NCBI RefSeq assembly: GCF_001424165.1
Contig: NZ_LMOJ01000012.1
Coordinates: 62,863 to 126,862 of the forward strand
Reading direction: 5' to 3'
DNA: 64,000 nucleotides
Source of the DNA: Massilia sp. Leaf139
GTDB taxonomy: Bacteria > Pseudomonadota > Gammaproteobacteria > Burkholderiales > Burkholderiaceae_D
Shown here: in pieces, positions 26,750 to 39,203 of the stretch
Numbering within the stretch: the first letter of the stretch is position 1
Layout of the letters: each line of letters begins with the position of its first letter
Program-made: the position numbers and the translations under genes
The notes under the pieces: generated by a model
What the model was told of the DNA's origin: nothing
What the model saw: the letters and a program-made list of their open reading frames with translations, nothing else
The model's database searches: none

Positions 26750-28747
26750 TTACGCAGCGATCACGCCCTTGGCCTTGGCCACGACGTTCTCGACCGTGAA
26801 GCCGAAGTGCTTAAACAGCACCGGCGCCGGGGCCGATTCGCCGAAGGTATCGATACCGACGACGGCGCCTTCCAGGCCGACGTACTTGTACCAGAAGTCG
26901 GTGACGCCGGCTTCGATGGCCACACGTGGAATACCGCGGGTCAGGACAGACGCTTTATAGTCTGCGCTCTGGCGCTCGAACACGTCGGTCGACGGCATCG
27001 AGACCACGCGCGCGGCAATGCCCTCGCCCGCCAACGCATCGGCCGCCTTCATCGCCAGTTCGACTTCCGAACCGGTGGCGATCAGGATGACTTTCGCATC
27101 GGCCGCGTCGCGCAGCACGTAGCCGCCCTTGGCGACATTCGCCACGGCAGTGGCATCGCGCTCCATGAACGGCAGGTTCTGGCGCGAGAAGATCAGGGTC
27201 GACGGGCCGTCCTTGCGCTGCACTGCCGCGCCCCAGGCCACTTGCGATTCGACCGTGTCGCATGGACGCCAGTTGTCCAGGCCCGGGATCAGGCGCAGCG
27301 ACGAGACGTGCTCGATCGACTGGTGGGTCGGGCCGTCTTCGCCCAGGCCGATCGAGTCGTGGGTGAACACGAACAGCGAGCGGATCTTCATCAAGGACGC
27401 CATGCGCAGGGCATTGCGGCTGTAGTCCGAGAAGGTCAGGAAGGTCGCGCCGAACGGGATGAAGCCGCCGTGCAGGGCGACGCCGTTCTGGATCGCGGCC
27501 ATGCCGAATTCGCGCACGCCGTAGTTGATGTGGTTACCCGGGATGCCCGAACGCACGGCGACGATCTCTTTCCAGTTCGTCAGGTTCGAACCGGTCAGGT
27601 CGGCCGAGCCGCCCAGGAATTCCGGCAGGATCGGGGCCAGGGCCTGGATCGCGTTCTGCGATGCCTTGCGGGTGGCGATGGTTTCTTTCTTGTCGATGCA
27701 GGTAGCAATTGCCGCTTCCAGCACTTCATTGAAATTGCCCGGCAGCTCGCCCTTCATGCGGCGCTCGAATTCGGCGGCCAGCTCAGGGTGCTCGGCGCGG
27801 TAGGCGGCGAACATCGCATTCCAGCTGTTTTCAGCTTCCGCGCCGCGCGCTTTCGCGTCCCAGGCCTGGTAGATTTCGCCAGGAATGTCGAACGGGATCG
27901 GATCCCACACCAGGTGCTGGCGCACGGCCGCGATTTCCTTGTCGCCCAGCGGAGCGCCGTGGACTTTGTCGCCGCCTTCCAGGTTCGGGGCGCCCTTGCC
28001 GATGATGGTCTTGCAGCAGATCAGGGTCGGACGATCCGAGGTCTTCGCCTGCGCGATGGCGGCGGACACGGCTTCCACGTTGTGGCCGTCCACTTTTGGA
28101 ATGACGTTCCAGCCGTAGGACTCGAAACGCTTCTGGGTGTCATCGGTGAACCAGCCTTCGACACGGCCGTCGATCGAGATGCCGTTGTCGTCGTACAGCC
28201 AGATCAGCTTGTTCAGACGCAGGGTGCCGGCCAGCGAGGCGACTTCATGCGAGATGCCTTCCATCAGGCAGCCGTCGCCCAGGAAGGCGTAGGTGTAGTG
28301 GTCGACGACCTCGAAACCCGGACGGTTGAATTCGTACGACAGCAGCCACTCGGCCAGCGCCATGCCGACGGCGTTGGCGATGCCCTGGCCCAGCGGGCCG
28401 GTGGTCGTTTCCACGCCCGGGGTGATGCCCACTTCCGGGTGGCCCGGGGTCTTCGAGTGCAGCTGGCGGAAGTCGCGGATGTCGTCCATCGACACGTCGT
28501 AGCCGGCCAGGTGCAGCAGCGCGTAATGCAGCATCGAGCCGTGGCCGTTCGAGAGCAGGAAGCGGTCGCGGTTCATCCAGCCGGGATTGGCCGGGTTGTG
28601 GCGGTAATGCTTGTCCCACAGGGCGACTGCGATTTCCGCCATGCCCATTGGCATGCCCGGGTGGCCGGAGTTGGCTTTCTGGACGGCGTCCATTGCCAGC
28701 GCGCGGATTGCGTTGGCCATCAGGGTCGTGGTTTGCATAGATGTCAT
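26750..28747 (-). CDS. tkt: Transketolase
   Basis: Thiamine-diphosphate enzyme of the pentose phosphate pathway that moves two-carbon ketol units between sugar phosphates. The 665-residue protein matches the family length. '[20 protein letters not shown]' holds the first active-site His, '[18 protein letters not shown]' with '...[10 protein letters not shown]' is the thiamine-diphosphate/Mg site, and '[16 protein letters not shown]' is the pyrimidine-domain signature. The start at 28747 (MTSMQTTT) or the Met three codons on are both possible; no strong Shine-Dalgarno distinguishes them. An IS1595-type element is inserted about 120 bp upstream, close enough to affect its promoter. Confidence 0.97.
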   Translation of the reverse strand: MTSMQTTTLMANAIRALAMDAVQKANSGHPGMPMGMAEIAVALWDKHYRHNPANPGWMNRDRFLLSNGHGSMLHYALLHLAGYDVSMDDIRDFRQLHSKTPGHPEVGITPGVETTTGPLGQGIANAVGMALAEWLLSYEFNRPGFEVVDHYTYAFLGDGCLMEGISHEVASLAGTLRLNKLIWLYDDNGISIDGRVEGWFTDDTQKRFESYGWNVIPKVDGHNVEAVSAAIAQAKTSDRPTLICCKTIIGKGAPNLEGGDKVHGAPLGDKEIAAVRQHLVWDPIPFDIPGEIYQAWDAKARGAEAENSWNAMFAAYRAEHPELAAEFERRMKGELPGNFNEVLEAAIATCIDKKETIATRKASQNAIQALAPILPEFLGGSADLTGSNLTNWKEIVAVRSGIPGNHINYGVREFGMAAIQNGVALHGGFIPFGATFLTFSDYSRNALRMASLMKIRSLFVFTHDSIGLGEDGPTHQSIEHVSSLRLIPGLDNWRPCDTVESQVAWGAAVQRKDGPSTLIFSRQNLPFMERDATAVANVAKGGYVLRDAADAKVILIATGSEVELAMKAADALAGEGIAARVVSMPSTDVFERQSADYKASVLTRGIPRVAIEAGVTDFWYKYVGLEGAVVGIDTFGESAPAPVLFKHFGFTVENVVAKAKGVIAA

Positions 28748-28860
28748 GATCGGTAAGTCTGGAATGGGAGGCGGTGAGCCTTGAACAGGCCGTAACCCGA
28801 TATTCTACCAGAGCCGTGCTGCCTAATAAAAAAGCGTTATCGCAAAATTGTGTGCTGCAA

Positions 28861-29935
28861 ACGAAAAGGCGCTGTTAGCGTTAAGTGTGGAATCGTACCG
28901 AACGCCCCGCACCCAAGGCCGCGCGCAGCAGATCCTCCGGCGTGGCGATGCGGCCGCCGTCGAGCGCCCAGCGCCAGCCCAGGTAATTGCTCAGATAGCG
29001 GCTGGCCACGCCGCGAAACGGCAGCAGCCAGCCGCGCAGCCGGCTGTGATAGGCGTTGACGTTCTGCACGTGGATCGCGCCGCGCACCCGCACGCCGGCT
29101 TGTAAATTGACCGCTTCGTGCGTGATGCCCGCCCGGCGGGCGAAGCTGCGGTACGCCGCGTGGGCATCGCTCACCAGCAGCACGTCGCGTTCCAGGCGTG
29201 GCAACAGGTGCTGGTGCAATTGCGCATGCGTCAGCGCTCCTTTACCCGGTATCCAGTCGAGGGTTTGTCCGGTGCGGTCGCGTGCCACCAGGATGCACAT
29301 CTGTTCATTGGAGATGCCGCGTTTTGTCGCTTTACCGCCGCGCTTGCGTGGAGCACGGTCGAGCTGGCGGGAGCCCTTGTGCGATTCGAGCATATACATC
29401 TCGTCAGCTTCGGCAATGCCCGCCAGGCACTGCGGGCGGTCGTGCTTGCTGACATCGAGGAAGCGGTGGCGCCAGCGAAAACTGGTCGCGCCGGCCACGC
29501 CATGGTCGGCGGCGCTGCGGCGGATGCTGCGCGAATCGAGCATGCCGCCCAGGTAGTCGAGCCAGCGGCCCTTGTGGCGCAGGCGCGCCAGGGCGGTACC
29601 GGTGAGCGCGTTGCAGGTGCGCCCGCAGTTCTTGCAGCGATAGCGCTGCAGGCCGTGGGCTCGGCCGTGCCGGTAGAGCTGCCGCGACTGGCAATGCGCG
29701 CACGCCAGTTCACGTGCCCTTGCGCTCTCGATGAGGCCGACCGCCTTGTCCAGTTCCACCGCCGGCCGCAACAGCGCCAACAAACGCTCGCGCTGTCGTC
29801 GGGTCAGCGCCTTCAGGTCGGTGAGGATTTGCTCGAACTTGCGTGCTTGCATGGCGCCTCCGGCTCGGTATGGATGAGCTTTGACCGCAGCCTTGCCAGG
29901 AGATTCCACACTTAATGCGAACAGCGCCACGAAAA
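28861..29935. mobile_element. IS1595-family insertion sequence with terminal repeats and target duplication
   Basis: Terminal inverted repeats of 27 bp lie at 28868-28894 and 29902-29928 and agree at 25 positions; both begin GGCGCTGTT at the outer end. The flanks are an exact 7-bp direct repeat ACGAAAA (28861-28867 and 29929-29935). It reads as an 8-bp duplication with one mismatch if extended, and 8 bp is usual for IS1595. One transposase gene fills the element and its stop codon lies inside the left terminal repeat. Everything needed for activity appears intact. Confidence 0.88.
28881..29852 (-). CDS. IS1595-family transposase (ISXO2-like)
   Basis: The 323-residue transposase, with start at ATG 29852 (MQARKFEQIL), has an N-terminal zinc ribbon (C51, C54, C73, C76: 'CAHC...CKNC') for end binding. 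The RNase H-like catalytic domain shows D150 in 'IAEADEMYM', D229 in 'LLVSDAHAAYRSF', and 'NVNAYHSRLRGWLLPFRGVA' near residue 264, where the last acidic residue is replaced by the Asn/His pattern seen in part of this family. 'YLSNYLGWRWALD' is a typical C-terminus. There is no frameshift or premature stop, so the element may be recently active. No passenger gene is present. Confidence 0.93.
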   Translation of the reverse strand: MQARKFEQILTDLKALTRRQRERLLALLRPAVELDKAVGLIESARARELACAHCQSRQLYRHGRAHGLQRYRCKNCGRTCNALTGTALARLRHKGRWLDYLGGMLDSRSIRRSAADHGVAGATSFRWRHRFLDVSKHDRPQCLAGIAEADEMYMLESHKGSRQLDRAPRKRGGKATKRGISNEQMCILVARDRTGQTLDWIPGKGALTHAQLHQHLLPRLERDVLLVSDAHAAYRSFARRAGITHEAVNLQAGVRVRGAIHVQNVNAYHSRLRGWLLPFRGVASRYLSNYLGWRWALDGGRIATPEDLLRAALGAGRSVRFHT

Positions 29936-29957
29936 ATGGCGGACCGAAGTCCGCCAT
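29929..29957 (-). terminator. Intrinsic terminator of the receptor gene, abutted by the insertion sequence
   Basis: Read leftward, ATGGCGGAC pairs with GTCCGCCAT around a TTCG tetraloop and is followed by TTTTTCGT. The T-tract is the insertion target: the duplicated ACGAAAA is its reverse complement. The terminator remains functional-looking after insertion. Confidence 0.88.
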
Positions 29958-29980
29958 CGTCTTTACGGCAGGGCCAATGT

Positions 29981-32887
<2,907 letters not shown>

Positions 32888-33191
32888 TATTATAGTTCCT
32901 CGAATTGAACAACATCGACGCGGTCGATCCGGGTAGGGTCGGCGCGCCGCTCCCAACGCAAAATGGCTCCGGCATGTAGCAAATAAATTGCCGCATACAT
33001 ATTTTTGCTTAGGAGATATGACCATTTTGTATTGACGGCTGTCAATACACGAAGAATGACTTTTTCGTAAATACAACAACTGCAAAATATGTATTACGAA
33101 GAATTCAAATATGCATGCTTGGCGCATGGTTGGCCGCGCCCTGCCGGCGCTTTACAATTGCGCCCTTCCCTCATTCATGCGCAGGAATTCC
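32888..33191. promoter_or_regulatory. Divergent control region between receptor gene and rsmE, with an 8-bp dyad
   Basis: A perfect dyad GTATTGAC-4-GTCAATAC lies at 33029-33048. On the leftward strand it contains TTGACA (33044-33039), a good -35 box for the receptor, with TCATAT 18 bp further as a weak -10. A protein bound to the dyad would block that promoter. TTTTTCGTAAAT at 33061-33072 repeats a motif seen before other receptors. Near rsmE only AGGAA at 33183 is clear. Confidence 0.45.
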
Positions 33192-33914
33192 ATGCCCCGT
33201 TTTTATTGTCCCCAGCCGCTTGCCGCGGGCGCCATCGTCGACCTGCCGGAAGCGGTGGCACATCACCTGCACGTGGTGCGCATGCAGCCCGGCGACGCGC
33301 TGACCCTGTTCGACGGCCGCGGCGGGCAATATAAGGCCCGCCTGCTCGACAGCGGCAAGAAGCGCGCAAGCGCGCAGGTCGGGGAACACGAGGCGCGCGA
33401 GGCCGAGCTGCCCTATGCGATCACGCTGGCGCAGGGCCTGCCCGAGGGGTCGAAAATGGACTGGATCATCGAAAAGGCGGTCGAGATGGGCGTGGCGGCA
33501 GTGCAGCCGCTGGCGGCGCGGCGCAGCGTCGTGCGTCTGTCGGGCGAGCGCCTCGACAAGCGCCACGCGCACTGGCAAGGGGTGATCGTGGCCGCCTCCG
33601 AGCAGTGCGGGCGCAACCGGCTGGCGCAGCTGGCGCCGCTGGCGGAGTTCGAGCGCTACCTCGCTAAGGGGGACACGGCGCCGCGCCTCCTGTTCTCGCC
33701 GCGCGCCACCCAGTCGCTGGCCGATTGGGCGCGGGCGGCGGGGCCGCAGGCGCTGACGCTGCTGATCGGGCCGGAGGGTGGCTTCAGTGCGGAAGAAGAG
33801 CAGGCGGCGATCGACGCCGGCGCGCTGGCGCTGTCGCTGGGGCCGCGCGTGCTGCGCACGGAGACGGCGGGCATTGCGGCGGTGGCGGCGCTGAATGCGG
33901 TGTGGGAAGGCTAG
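33192..33914 (+). CDS. rsmE: 16S rRNA (uracil-1498-N3)-methyltransferase
   Basis: RsmE methylates U1498 of 16S rRNA in the decoding region of the 30S subunit, using S-adenosylmethionine in a SPOUT knotted fold. The 240-residue length is normal. The N-terminal PUA-like part is seen as 'AVAHHLHVVRMQPGDALTLF'. The knot signatures are 'QGLPEGSKMDWIIEKAVEMG', 'LLIGPEGGFSAEEEQAAIDAG' and 'LGPRVLRTETAGIAAVAALN'. ATG 33192 has AGGAA 5 bases upstream and gives the usual MPRFYC start. The gene stands alone between two leftward receptor genes. Confidence 0.97.
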   Translation: MPRFYCPQPLAAGAIVDLPEAVAHHLHVVRMQPGDALTLFDGRGGQYKARLLDSGKKRASAQVGEHEAREAELPYAITLAQGLPEGSKMDWIIEKAVEMGVAAVQPLAARRSVVRLSGERLDKRHAHWQGVIVAASEQCGRNRLAQLAPLAEFERYLAKGDTAPRLLFSPRATQSLADWARAAGPQALTLLIGPEGGFSAEEEQAAIDAGALALSLGPRVLRTETAGIAAVAALNAVWEG

Positions 33915-33932
33915 ACGTTCATCGATAGGCAA

Positions 33933-33967
33933 GTCGAAAAAAAACGGCCCCTCGGGGCCGTTTTCGT
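33933..33967. terminator. Bidirectional terminator between rsmE and the Oar-like receptor gene
   Basis: AAAACGGCCCC and GGGGCCGTTTT pair around a 3-nt loop, flanked by A's on the left and T's on the right. It lies about 20 bp from each of the two convergent stop codons. Confidence 0.92.
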
Positions 33968-33984
33968 TTGCCGATACGCGTCGA

Positions 33985-36900
33985 TCAGAACGAGTAGCGG
34001 GCGCCGACGTAAAGGCGGCGCGGTTCGACGAAGGCGTTCGCCTGGCCGAACTGGTACTTGCCGGTGCCGACCGCCAGGGCCTGCGCCGCGGTACCCGACT
34101 GCTTGTCCAGCACGTTGAAGAGGTCGAGGAAGAACTCGACTTTCTGGCTGCCGGCCAGCTTGTAGGAGTACTTCAGGCGCATGTCGAAGGTGTAGTAGGA
34201 CGGGCCGGTCTGGCTGCCGACGGTGCCTGGGGTGATCCAGGAATCGAGGGTATTGCCGAAGACATAAGGGTCGTCCATCACCGGCAGGTAGCGGCGCTGC
34301 ACCAGCTGGGCGCGGCTGTAGAGCAGGCCGCTGTTCCAGTTGAACACGGCGCTCAGCTCCAGGCCGCTGGCGAAGCCATTGGTGAAGTAGTAGGTGCCGT
34401 AGCCCTTGAACTGGTGCTTGATGTTGCCGGGCTGCGGGCCGTAGGCGTTCGGGGCGCGCGGATCGAGTGCGATCCAGTCGCCCTGGAAGTCGGCGTTACT
34501 GTCCGAGTTGGTATTGCCCTTGGCTTCGTTCCAGGTGTACGAGACGGCGCCCTGCCAGTTGTCGCGCTTGGCCTTGGTCAGGCTCAGTTCGACGCCCTGG
34601 TAGTCGCGCTTGCCGCCTGCCAGCGTGCCGAGCACGTAGTTCGAATTCGGCGCCGAGGAGTAGCCGAAGTAGGAATACGGCAGGTAGAAGACCGAACTCG
34701 GGGCCGCGTAGCCCACCATATCGGGCGTGTTGGTCGGATCCGAATACAGGTGCAGGTCGTAGTCTTCCAGGATGTCGCGGGTACGGCGCTTGGTATAGGC
34801 CACCGACACGGTGTAGTCGCGGCCCAGGTTGGTCGCATAGCCGAGCATGAACTCGTCGGTGAACGGCGTCTTGGTCGACGGCGCGAACAGCGCATCCGGG
34901 GTCTTCTCGCCGCCGCGGGTACGGTAGGTCACCCAGCGGTCGCCGATGAAGGCCTGCTCTTCCTGCACCGGGCCGGTCAGGTTGCCGGCGAAGTCGGACA
35001 TGTTGGTACGGATCGGATCGTAGTAGCGGCCCAGGAAGGCCCAGACCTTGCTGCGGCCGTCACCGGCCGGGTCGTACACGACGCTCAGGCGCGGCGCGAC
35101 CTTCCATTCGAACTTGGCCGACTGGTTGCCCTTCGAGTCGTCGTGCTTCCACTCCTCGGCGCGCAGGCCGGCGGTGATGGTCAGCTTGTCCTTGGTCCAG
35201 GTGTCCTGGAGGTAGGCGGCCTTGCCGGTGGCTTCCACGCTGTACGGCGAAGCGACGGTTTCGACGCTGCGGTACAGGTTGATCTGGCCGCCCGGGTTGC
35301 CGGTGTTGCTGGTGAACTGCAGCGCGCGCAGTTCCGCTTCCGAGACGCTGCCGTTGCCGTTGGCGTCAAGGCGCGCATTGAAGGCGGCGCGATCCGCGGC
35401 GGCGGCGCCGTTGATGGCGGCGACGACGCGCGACAGGTCGGGGGCCGAAATCGGCTGGTTGCTCCAGCCGCCCGTGGCGGGAGCCGCGACGATCTGGTCG
35501 AAGGTGAAGCCGGCGTGGCGGGCAGCCAGCGAGGTGTACTGCGCCTTGCCGGTGCCGGTGTACTGGGCATCCTCGTAGTAGGTATTCTTCGACATCAGGA
35601 AGCCGCCCTTGATCGTATGGGTGCCGGCGTTCGCGGTTTCGAGGAAGTATTCGGTGTTGAAACCGACTTCGTCGCGGTTGCGCTCCGAAACGGTGTCGAC
35701 GCCGAAGCCGCCCAGCTGGACTTCCGCTAGCGGGATGCTGGTGCGGTTGAAGAAGGCGACGGTATTGCGTGGCTCCTGGCTGGCCGCGAAGTCCGACACT
35801 TCGCCGATGTGGCGGAAGGCGTAGGCGTTCAGGCGCAGGTTGCCCATGTCACGCGTGTACGAGAGATTGTAGTTGTCGCCGCCCTGCTTGCGGCGCTGGT
35901 CGCGGTTGTTCAGCGTACCGGGCAGCGTGGTGCCGGTAGTCTCGGTCGGATCGTTGAAGAAGGAAGCCACCAGACGGTCGTTCTCGGTCGCCTGCCAGGT
36001 CAGCTTCAGGAAGCCGAGCTGGTCTTCGCGATTCACGGCGCGCATGAACTGGTTGGTGTCTTCGTTGAGGACGTCGGTGTCGCGGTTTTTCTTCTGGTAG
36101 GAACCGAAGAACCACAGCTTGTCCTTGATGATCGGGCCGCCCAGGGTGACGGCCGCATCGTAGGTCGAGAAGCCGGACGCGGTGGCGTTCTTGCTGTCGG
36201 CGACCAGGCTGTCGTTCTGGAAGTAGTAGTTGACCGAGCCATGGAATTCGTTACTGCCCGACTTGGTGATGACCTTCGAGACCAGGCCCGAGCCGCCCGC
36301 GTACTCGGCAGGGATGCCGCCGGTCAGGATCTGCTGTTCCTGGATGATCTCGGAGTTGATGTTGGAACCGAAGGTGCCGGTGCTCGGGTCGGTGACGTCG
36401 ACGCCGTCGAGGATGTAGACGTTGTCGGACGAGGTGCCCGTGGCGCCGTCGATGTCGGAATAGTTCACGCCCGACTTCGAGGACGGGTTGCCGCCCGAGG
36501 AAGGCTTGACGCCAGGGACGAGCTGCAGGTAGCTCTGGTAGTTACGGCCGGTCGGGAGCGATTCCACGACGCCCAGGTTGAGAATGGTGCCGACGGTGGC
36601 CGAGGTGGTGTCGACGCGCGCCACGCGCGAACCGGAAACGACGACCTGCTGCATGCCGGCGGTAGCGCCTGCCGCGGCGCCCGCGGCTGCCGGAGCGCCC
36701 AGGGTGTACGCGACGATAGGGTTCTGGTTACTGACGACCGCGACCTCGGTGGCGGTGAAGTTCGAGTAGCCGGGGGCGATCACTTCAACCTTGTAGTCCG
36801 TTGCCGGATCGAGGCCGGCAACGCGCACTGTGCCGTCCGCTTCGGTGGTGGCCGTCTTGGTCACCAGGCTGCTTGGCGAACTGATACGCACCGTGGCGCC

Positions 36901-37056
36901 GGCAACCGGCGCGCCCTGCGGGTTGGTAATCGAGATCCGCAGGCCGCCGGTTTCGGCAGCAAGTGCAGCGCCCATGAAGCACATGCCGATTGCCACCGAA
37001 ATGGCCGAGCGGCGCAAACCTGCTGCCCTCGAAGTTTGTTTCACCGTATGCAACAT
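33985..37056 (-). CDS. Oar-like TonB-dependent receptor with N-terminal carboxypeptidase-regulatory domain
   Basis: This is a 1023-residue receptor starting at ATG 37056, with GGGAGA just upstream. After a signal peptide (cleavage near ALA|AE), residues about 38-120 form a CarboxypepD_reg/Ig-like domain ('ISITNPQGAPVAGATVRISS ... AGLDPATDYKVEVIAPGYSN'), then a linker rich in Ala/Gly, then the plug ('MQQVVVSGSRVARVDT', 'DNVYILDGVDVTDPSTGTFG'). The barrel ends 'RRLYVGARYSF'. This layout is that of Oar/SusC-like receptors. A predicted EF-hand-like acidic stretch 'LDANGNGSVSEAELRALQF' sits in an extracellular loop, an unusual insertion that could bind calcium. Ligand unknown. Confidence 0.94.
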   Translation of the reverse strand: MLHTVKQTSRAAGLRRSAISVAIGMCFMGAALAAETGGLRISITNPQGAPVAGATVRISSPSSLVTKTATTEADGTVRVAGLDPATDYKVEVIAPGYSNFTATEVAVVSNQNPIVAYTLGAPAAAGAAAGATAGMQQVVVSGSRVARVDTTSATVGTILNLGVVESLPTGRNYQSYLQLVPGVKPSSGGNPSSKSGVNYSDIDGATGTSSDNVYILDGVDVTDPSTGTFGSNINSEIIQEQQILTGGIPAEYAGGSGLVSKVITKSGSNEFHGSVNYYFQNDSLVADSKNATASGFSTYDAAVTLGGPIIKDKLWFFGSYQKKNRDTDVLNEDTNQFMRAVNREDQLGFLKLTWQATENDRLVASFFNDPTETTGTTLPGTLNNRDQRRKQGGDNYNLSYTRDMGNLRLNAYAFRHIGEVSDFAASQEPRNTVAFFNRTSIPLAEVQLGGFGVDTVSERNRDEVGFNTEYFLETANAGTHTIKGGFLMSKNTYYEDAQYTGTGKAQYTSLAARHAGFTFDQIVAAPATGGWSNQPISAPDLSRVVAAINGAAAADRAAFNARLDANGNGSVSEAELRALQFTSNTGNPGGQINLYRSVETVASPYSVEATGKAAYLQDTWTKDKLTITAGLRAEEWKHDDSKGNQSAKFEWKVAPRLSVVYDPAGDGRSKVWAFLGRYYDPIRTNMSDFAGNLTGPVQEEQAFIGDRWVTYRTRGGEKTPDALFAPSTKTPFTDEFMLGYATNLGRDYTVSVAYTKRRTRDILEDYDLHLYSDPTNTPDMVGYAAPSSVFYLPYSYFGYSSAPNSNYVLGTLAGGKRDYQGVELSLTKAKRDNWQGAVSYTWNEAKGNTNSDSNADFQGDWIALDPRAPNAYGPQPGNIKHQFKGYGTYYFTNGFASGLELSAVFNWNSGLLYSRAQLVQRRYLPVMDDPYVFGNTLDSWITPGTVGSQTGPSYYTFDMRLKYSYKLAGSQKVEFFLDLFNVLDKQSGTAAQALAVGTGKYQFGQANAFVEPRRLYVGARYSF

Positions 37057-37560
37057 AACTCTCCCTGTTAAAGTTTTTATCAAGCTGGGTAGTACGTCGT
37101 TTTGCCACTGGTTGGCCGATAAATAAGTCGGCCTCAAATCGCGATTGAAAGCCTTCAAGCGTTATCTGATCGAACCATAAAACCATAGCAAAAGTGCCAA
37201 TGTCAACGATCAACATTTCCAGACGTGCATATATACAACACTCGAATAAGATTAAATTTTTAATAACAAAAAATCTTCACCAAACTGATGCGCTGCAGCG
37301 AAAAAATGCCCCGTAAAACAGGCGTGCCGCACCATAAGCGTGCGTTTTTTAAATTCGCTTATTTCCGGCGATCACGCGAATTCAAGCATGAGAAATCGAG
37401 ACATGCATATTGCAACGCAATAAAATTCGGGGTGCGTCTTTACATCCAAACGCGGCGCGCCAGCGATCCCTGTGATCCGCGGCCACTGCCGGGTTAAAAT
37501 ACGCGTTTGCCGGCCGCCTCTATGCGCGCGGCATTGCGCCACCGCTCATCTGGACTTCCC
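37057..37560. promoter_or_regulatory. 504-bp divergent control region, candidate promoter for the Oar-like receptor
   Basis: On the leftward strand TTGACA at 37206-37201, an 18-bp spacer and TTTTAT at 37182-37177 form a plausible sigma-70 promoter, giving a leader of about 110 nt. The middle (37200-37400) is AT-rich with no convincing ORF. The last 100 bp, GC-rich again, lead to the FAD protein gene; no promoter could be assigned there. The small rightward ORFs in this gap lack coding character. Confidence 0.4.
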
Positions 37561-39198
37561 ATGCTGCGAATTAACGAACTCAAGCTCCCCCTCGACCACC
37601 CCGACCACGCGCTACGCGACGCCATACTCAAGCGCCTGGGCATCGACACCAACGACTTGGTCGATTTCAATGTCTTCAAGCGCAGCTACGACGCGCGCAA
37701 GAAAGCGGCGATCGTCCTGATTTACGCGATCGACGTCGAAGTGAAGAACGAGGCGGCGGTGTTCAAGCGCCTGCAGGGTGACCAGTACATCGTGCCCTCC
37801 CCCGACACCGGCTACAAATTCGTCGACGCCGCGCGTCCGCCCGCCGGCACGCCGCGCCCGATCGTGGTCGGCACCGGCCCCTGCGGCCTGTTCGTGGCGC
37901 TGATCCTGGCGCAGATGGGCCTGAACCCGCTGGTGCTCGAGCGCGGCAAGGTCGTGCGCGAGCGCACCGTCGACACCTTTGGCTTCTGGCGCAAGCGCAA
38001 ACTCAATACCGAGTCGAACGTGCAGTTCGGCGAGGGCGGCGCCGGCACCTTCTCGGACGGCAAGCTCTACAGCCAGATCAAGGATCCGAAACACTACGGC
38101 CGCAAGGTACTGACCGAATTCGTGAAATCCGGCGCGCCGGAAGAGATCATGTATGTCAGTAAACCCCACATCGGCACCTTCCGTCTTGTGAAGATGGTCG
38201 AGCAGATGCGCGCCGAGATCCTGTCGCTGGGCGGCGAAATCCGGTTCGAAACGCGTGTGGACGACATCCGCGTCAGCGAAACGAACGGCGTGCGCCAGGT
38301 ACGCGGCGTGGTGCTGGCCAATGGCGAGGAGATCGCCACCAACCACCTGGTGATGGCGGTCGGCCACAGCGCGCGCGATACCTTCGAGATGCTGTATAAC
38401 CGCGGCGTGTATGTGGAAGCCAAGCCCTTCTCGATCGGTTTCCGCGTCGAGCACCCGCAGTCCCTGATCGACGTCTGCCGTTTCGGCCCGAACGCCGGCA
38501 ACAAGATCCTGGGCGCGGCCGACTATAAAATCGTGCACCACGCCTCGAACGGCCGTTCCGTCTACAGCTTCTGCATGTGCCCGGGCGGCACGGTGGTCGC
38601 GGCTTCGTCGGAAGAAGGCCGCGTCGTCACCAACGGCATGAGCCAGTACTCGCGCAACGAGAGAAATGCCAACAGCGCCATCGTGGTCGGCATCACGCCG
38701 GAAGACTATCCTGGCCACCCGCTGGCGGGCATCGCCTTCCAGCGCGAACTGGAGTCGCGTGCCTTCCTGCTGGGCGGCAGCACCTACGATGCGCCGGGCC
38801 AGCTGATGGGCGACTTCGTGCGCGGCGTGGCGTCAAAAGAATTCGGTTCCGTCATCCCCTCGTTCAAGCCGGCCGTACACCTGACCGACCTCGCGCCTTC
38901 GCTGCCGGACTATGCGATCATCGCGCTGCGCGAAGCCTTCGTCGCCTTCGACAAGCAGATCAAGGGCTACTACAAGGAAGACGCGGTGCTGACCGGCGTC
39001 GAGACCCGTACCTCCTCGCCGATCCGCATCAAGCGCCGCGACGACGACCTGCAAAGCCTGAATACGCGCGGTCTGTTCCCGGCCGGCGAAGGCGCGGGCT
39101 ATGCCGGCGGCATCATGTCGGCGGCGGTGGACGGTATCCGCGTGGCGGAAGCCGTGGCCATGGCCATGGGCGTGCCCGTACCCGCGCTGCAGGACTGA
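37561..39198 (+). CDS. FAD-dependent oxidoreductase, uncharacterised family (COG2509-like)
   Basis: The 545-residue protein has a short N-terminal domain (residues 1-95) followed by a dinucleotide-binding fold with GxGxxG at 104-109 ('IVVGTGPCGLFVALILAQMG') and the continuation 'LVLERGKVVRERTVDTFGFW'. Near the C-terminus 'NTRGLFPAGEGAGYAGGIMS' is the second FAD contact. This combination marks a widespread family of predicted FAD dehydrogenases whose substrate is not established. The 'YSFCMCPGGTVVAASSEEG' segment with two Cys is conserved in it. The ATG at 37561 is the natural start. The EamA exporter gene begins 6 bp after its stop, so the two are likely cotranscribed. Confidence 0.9.
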   Translation: MLRINELKLPLDHPDHALRDAILKRLGIDTNDLVDFNVFKRSYDARKKAAIVLIYAIDVEVKNEAAVFKRLQGDQYIVPSPDTGYKFVDAARPPAGTPRPIVVGTGPCGLFVALILAQMGLNPLVLERGKVVRERTVDTFGFWRKRKLNTESNVQFGEGGAGTFSDGKLYSQIKDPKHYGRKVLTEFVKSGAPEEIMYVSKPHIGTFRLVKMVEQMRAEILSLGGEIRFETRVDDIRVSETNGVRQVRGVVLANGEEIATNHLVMAVGHSARDTFEMLYNRGVYVEAKPFSIGFRVEHPQSLIDVCRFGPNAGNKILGAADYKIVHHASNGRSVYSFCMCPGGTVVAASSEEGRVVTNGMSQYSRNERNANSAIVVGITPEDYPGHPLAGIAFQRELESRAFLLGGSTYDAPGQLMGDFVRGVASKEFGSVIPSFKPAVHLTDLAPSLPDYAIIALREAFVAFDKQIKGYYKEDAVLTGVETRTSSPIRIKRRDDDLQSLNTRGLFPAGEGAGYAGGIMSAAVDGIRVAEAVAMAMGVPVPALQD

Positions 39199-39203
39199 GC
39201 CGC

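Noticed and set aside
28861..29935. Passenger or accessory gene in the insertion sequence
   Set aside because: The transposase fills the element between the terminal repeats; no room for another gene.
37180..37210. Sigma-54-like TGGCAC...TGCT upstream of the Oar-like receptor
   Set aside because: Only 7 bases separate GG and GC instead of 10, so it does not meet the consensus; TTGACA is a better explanation.
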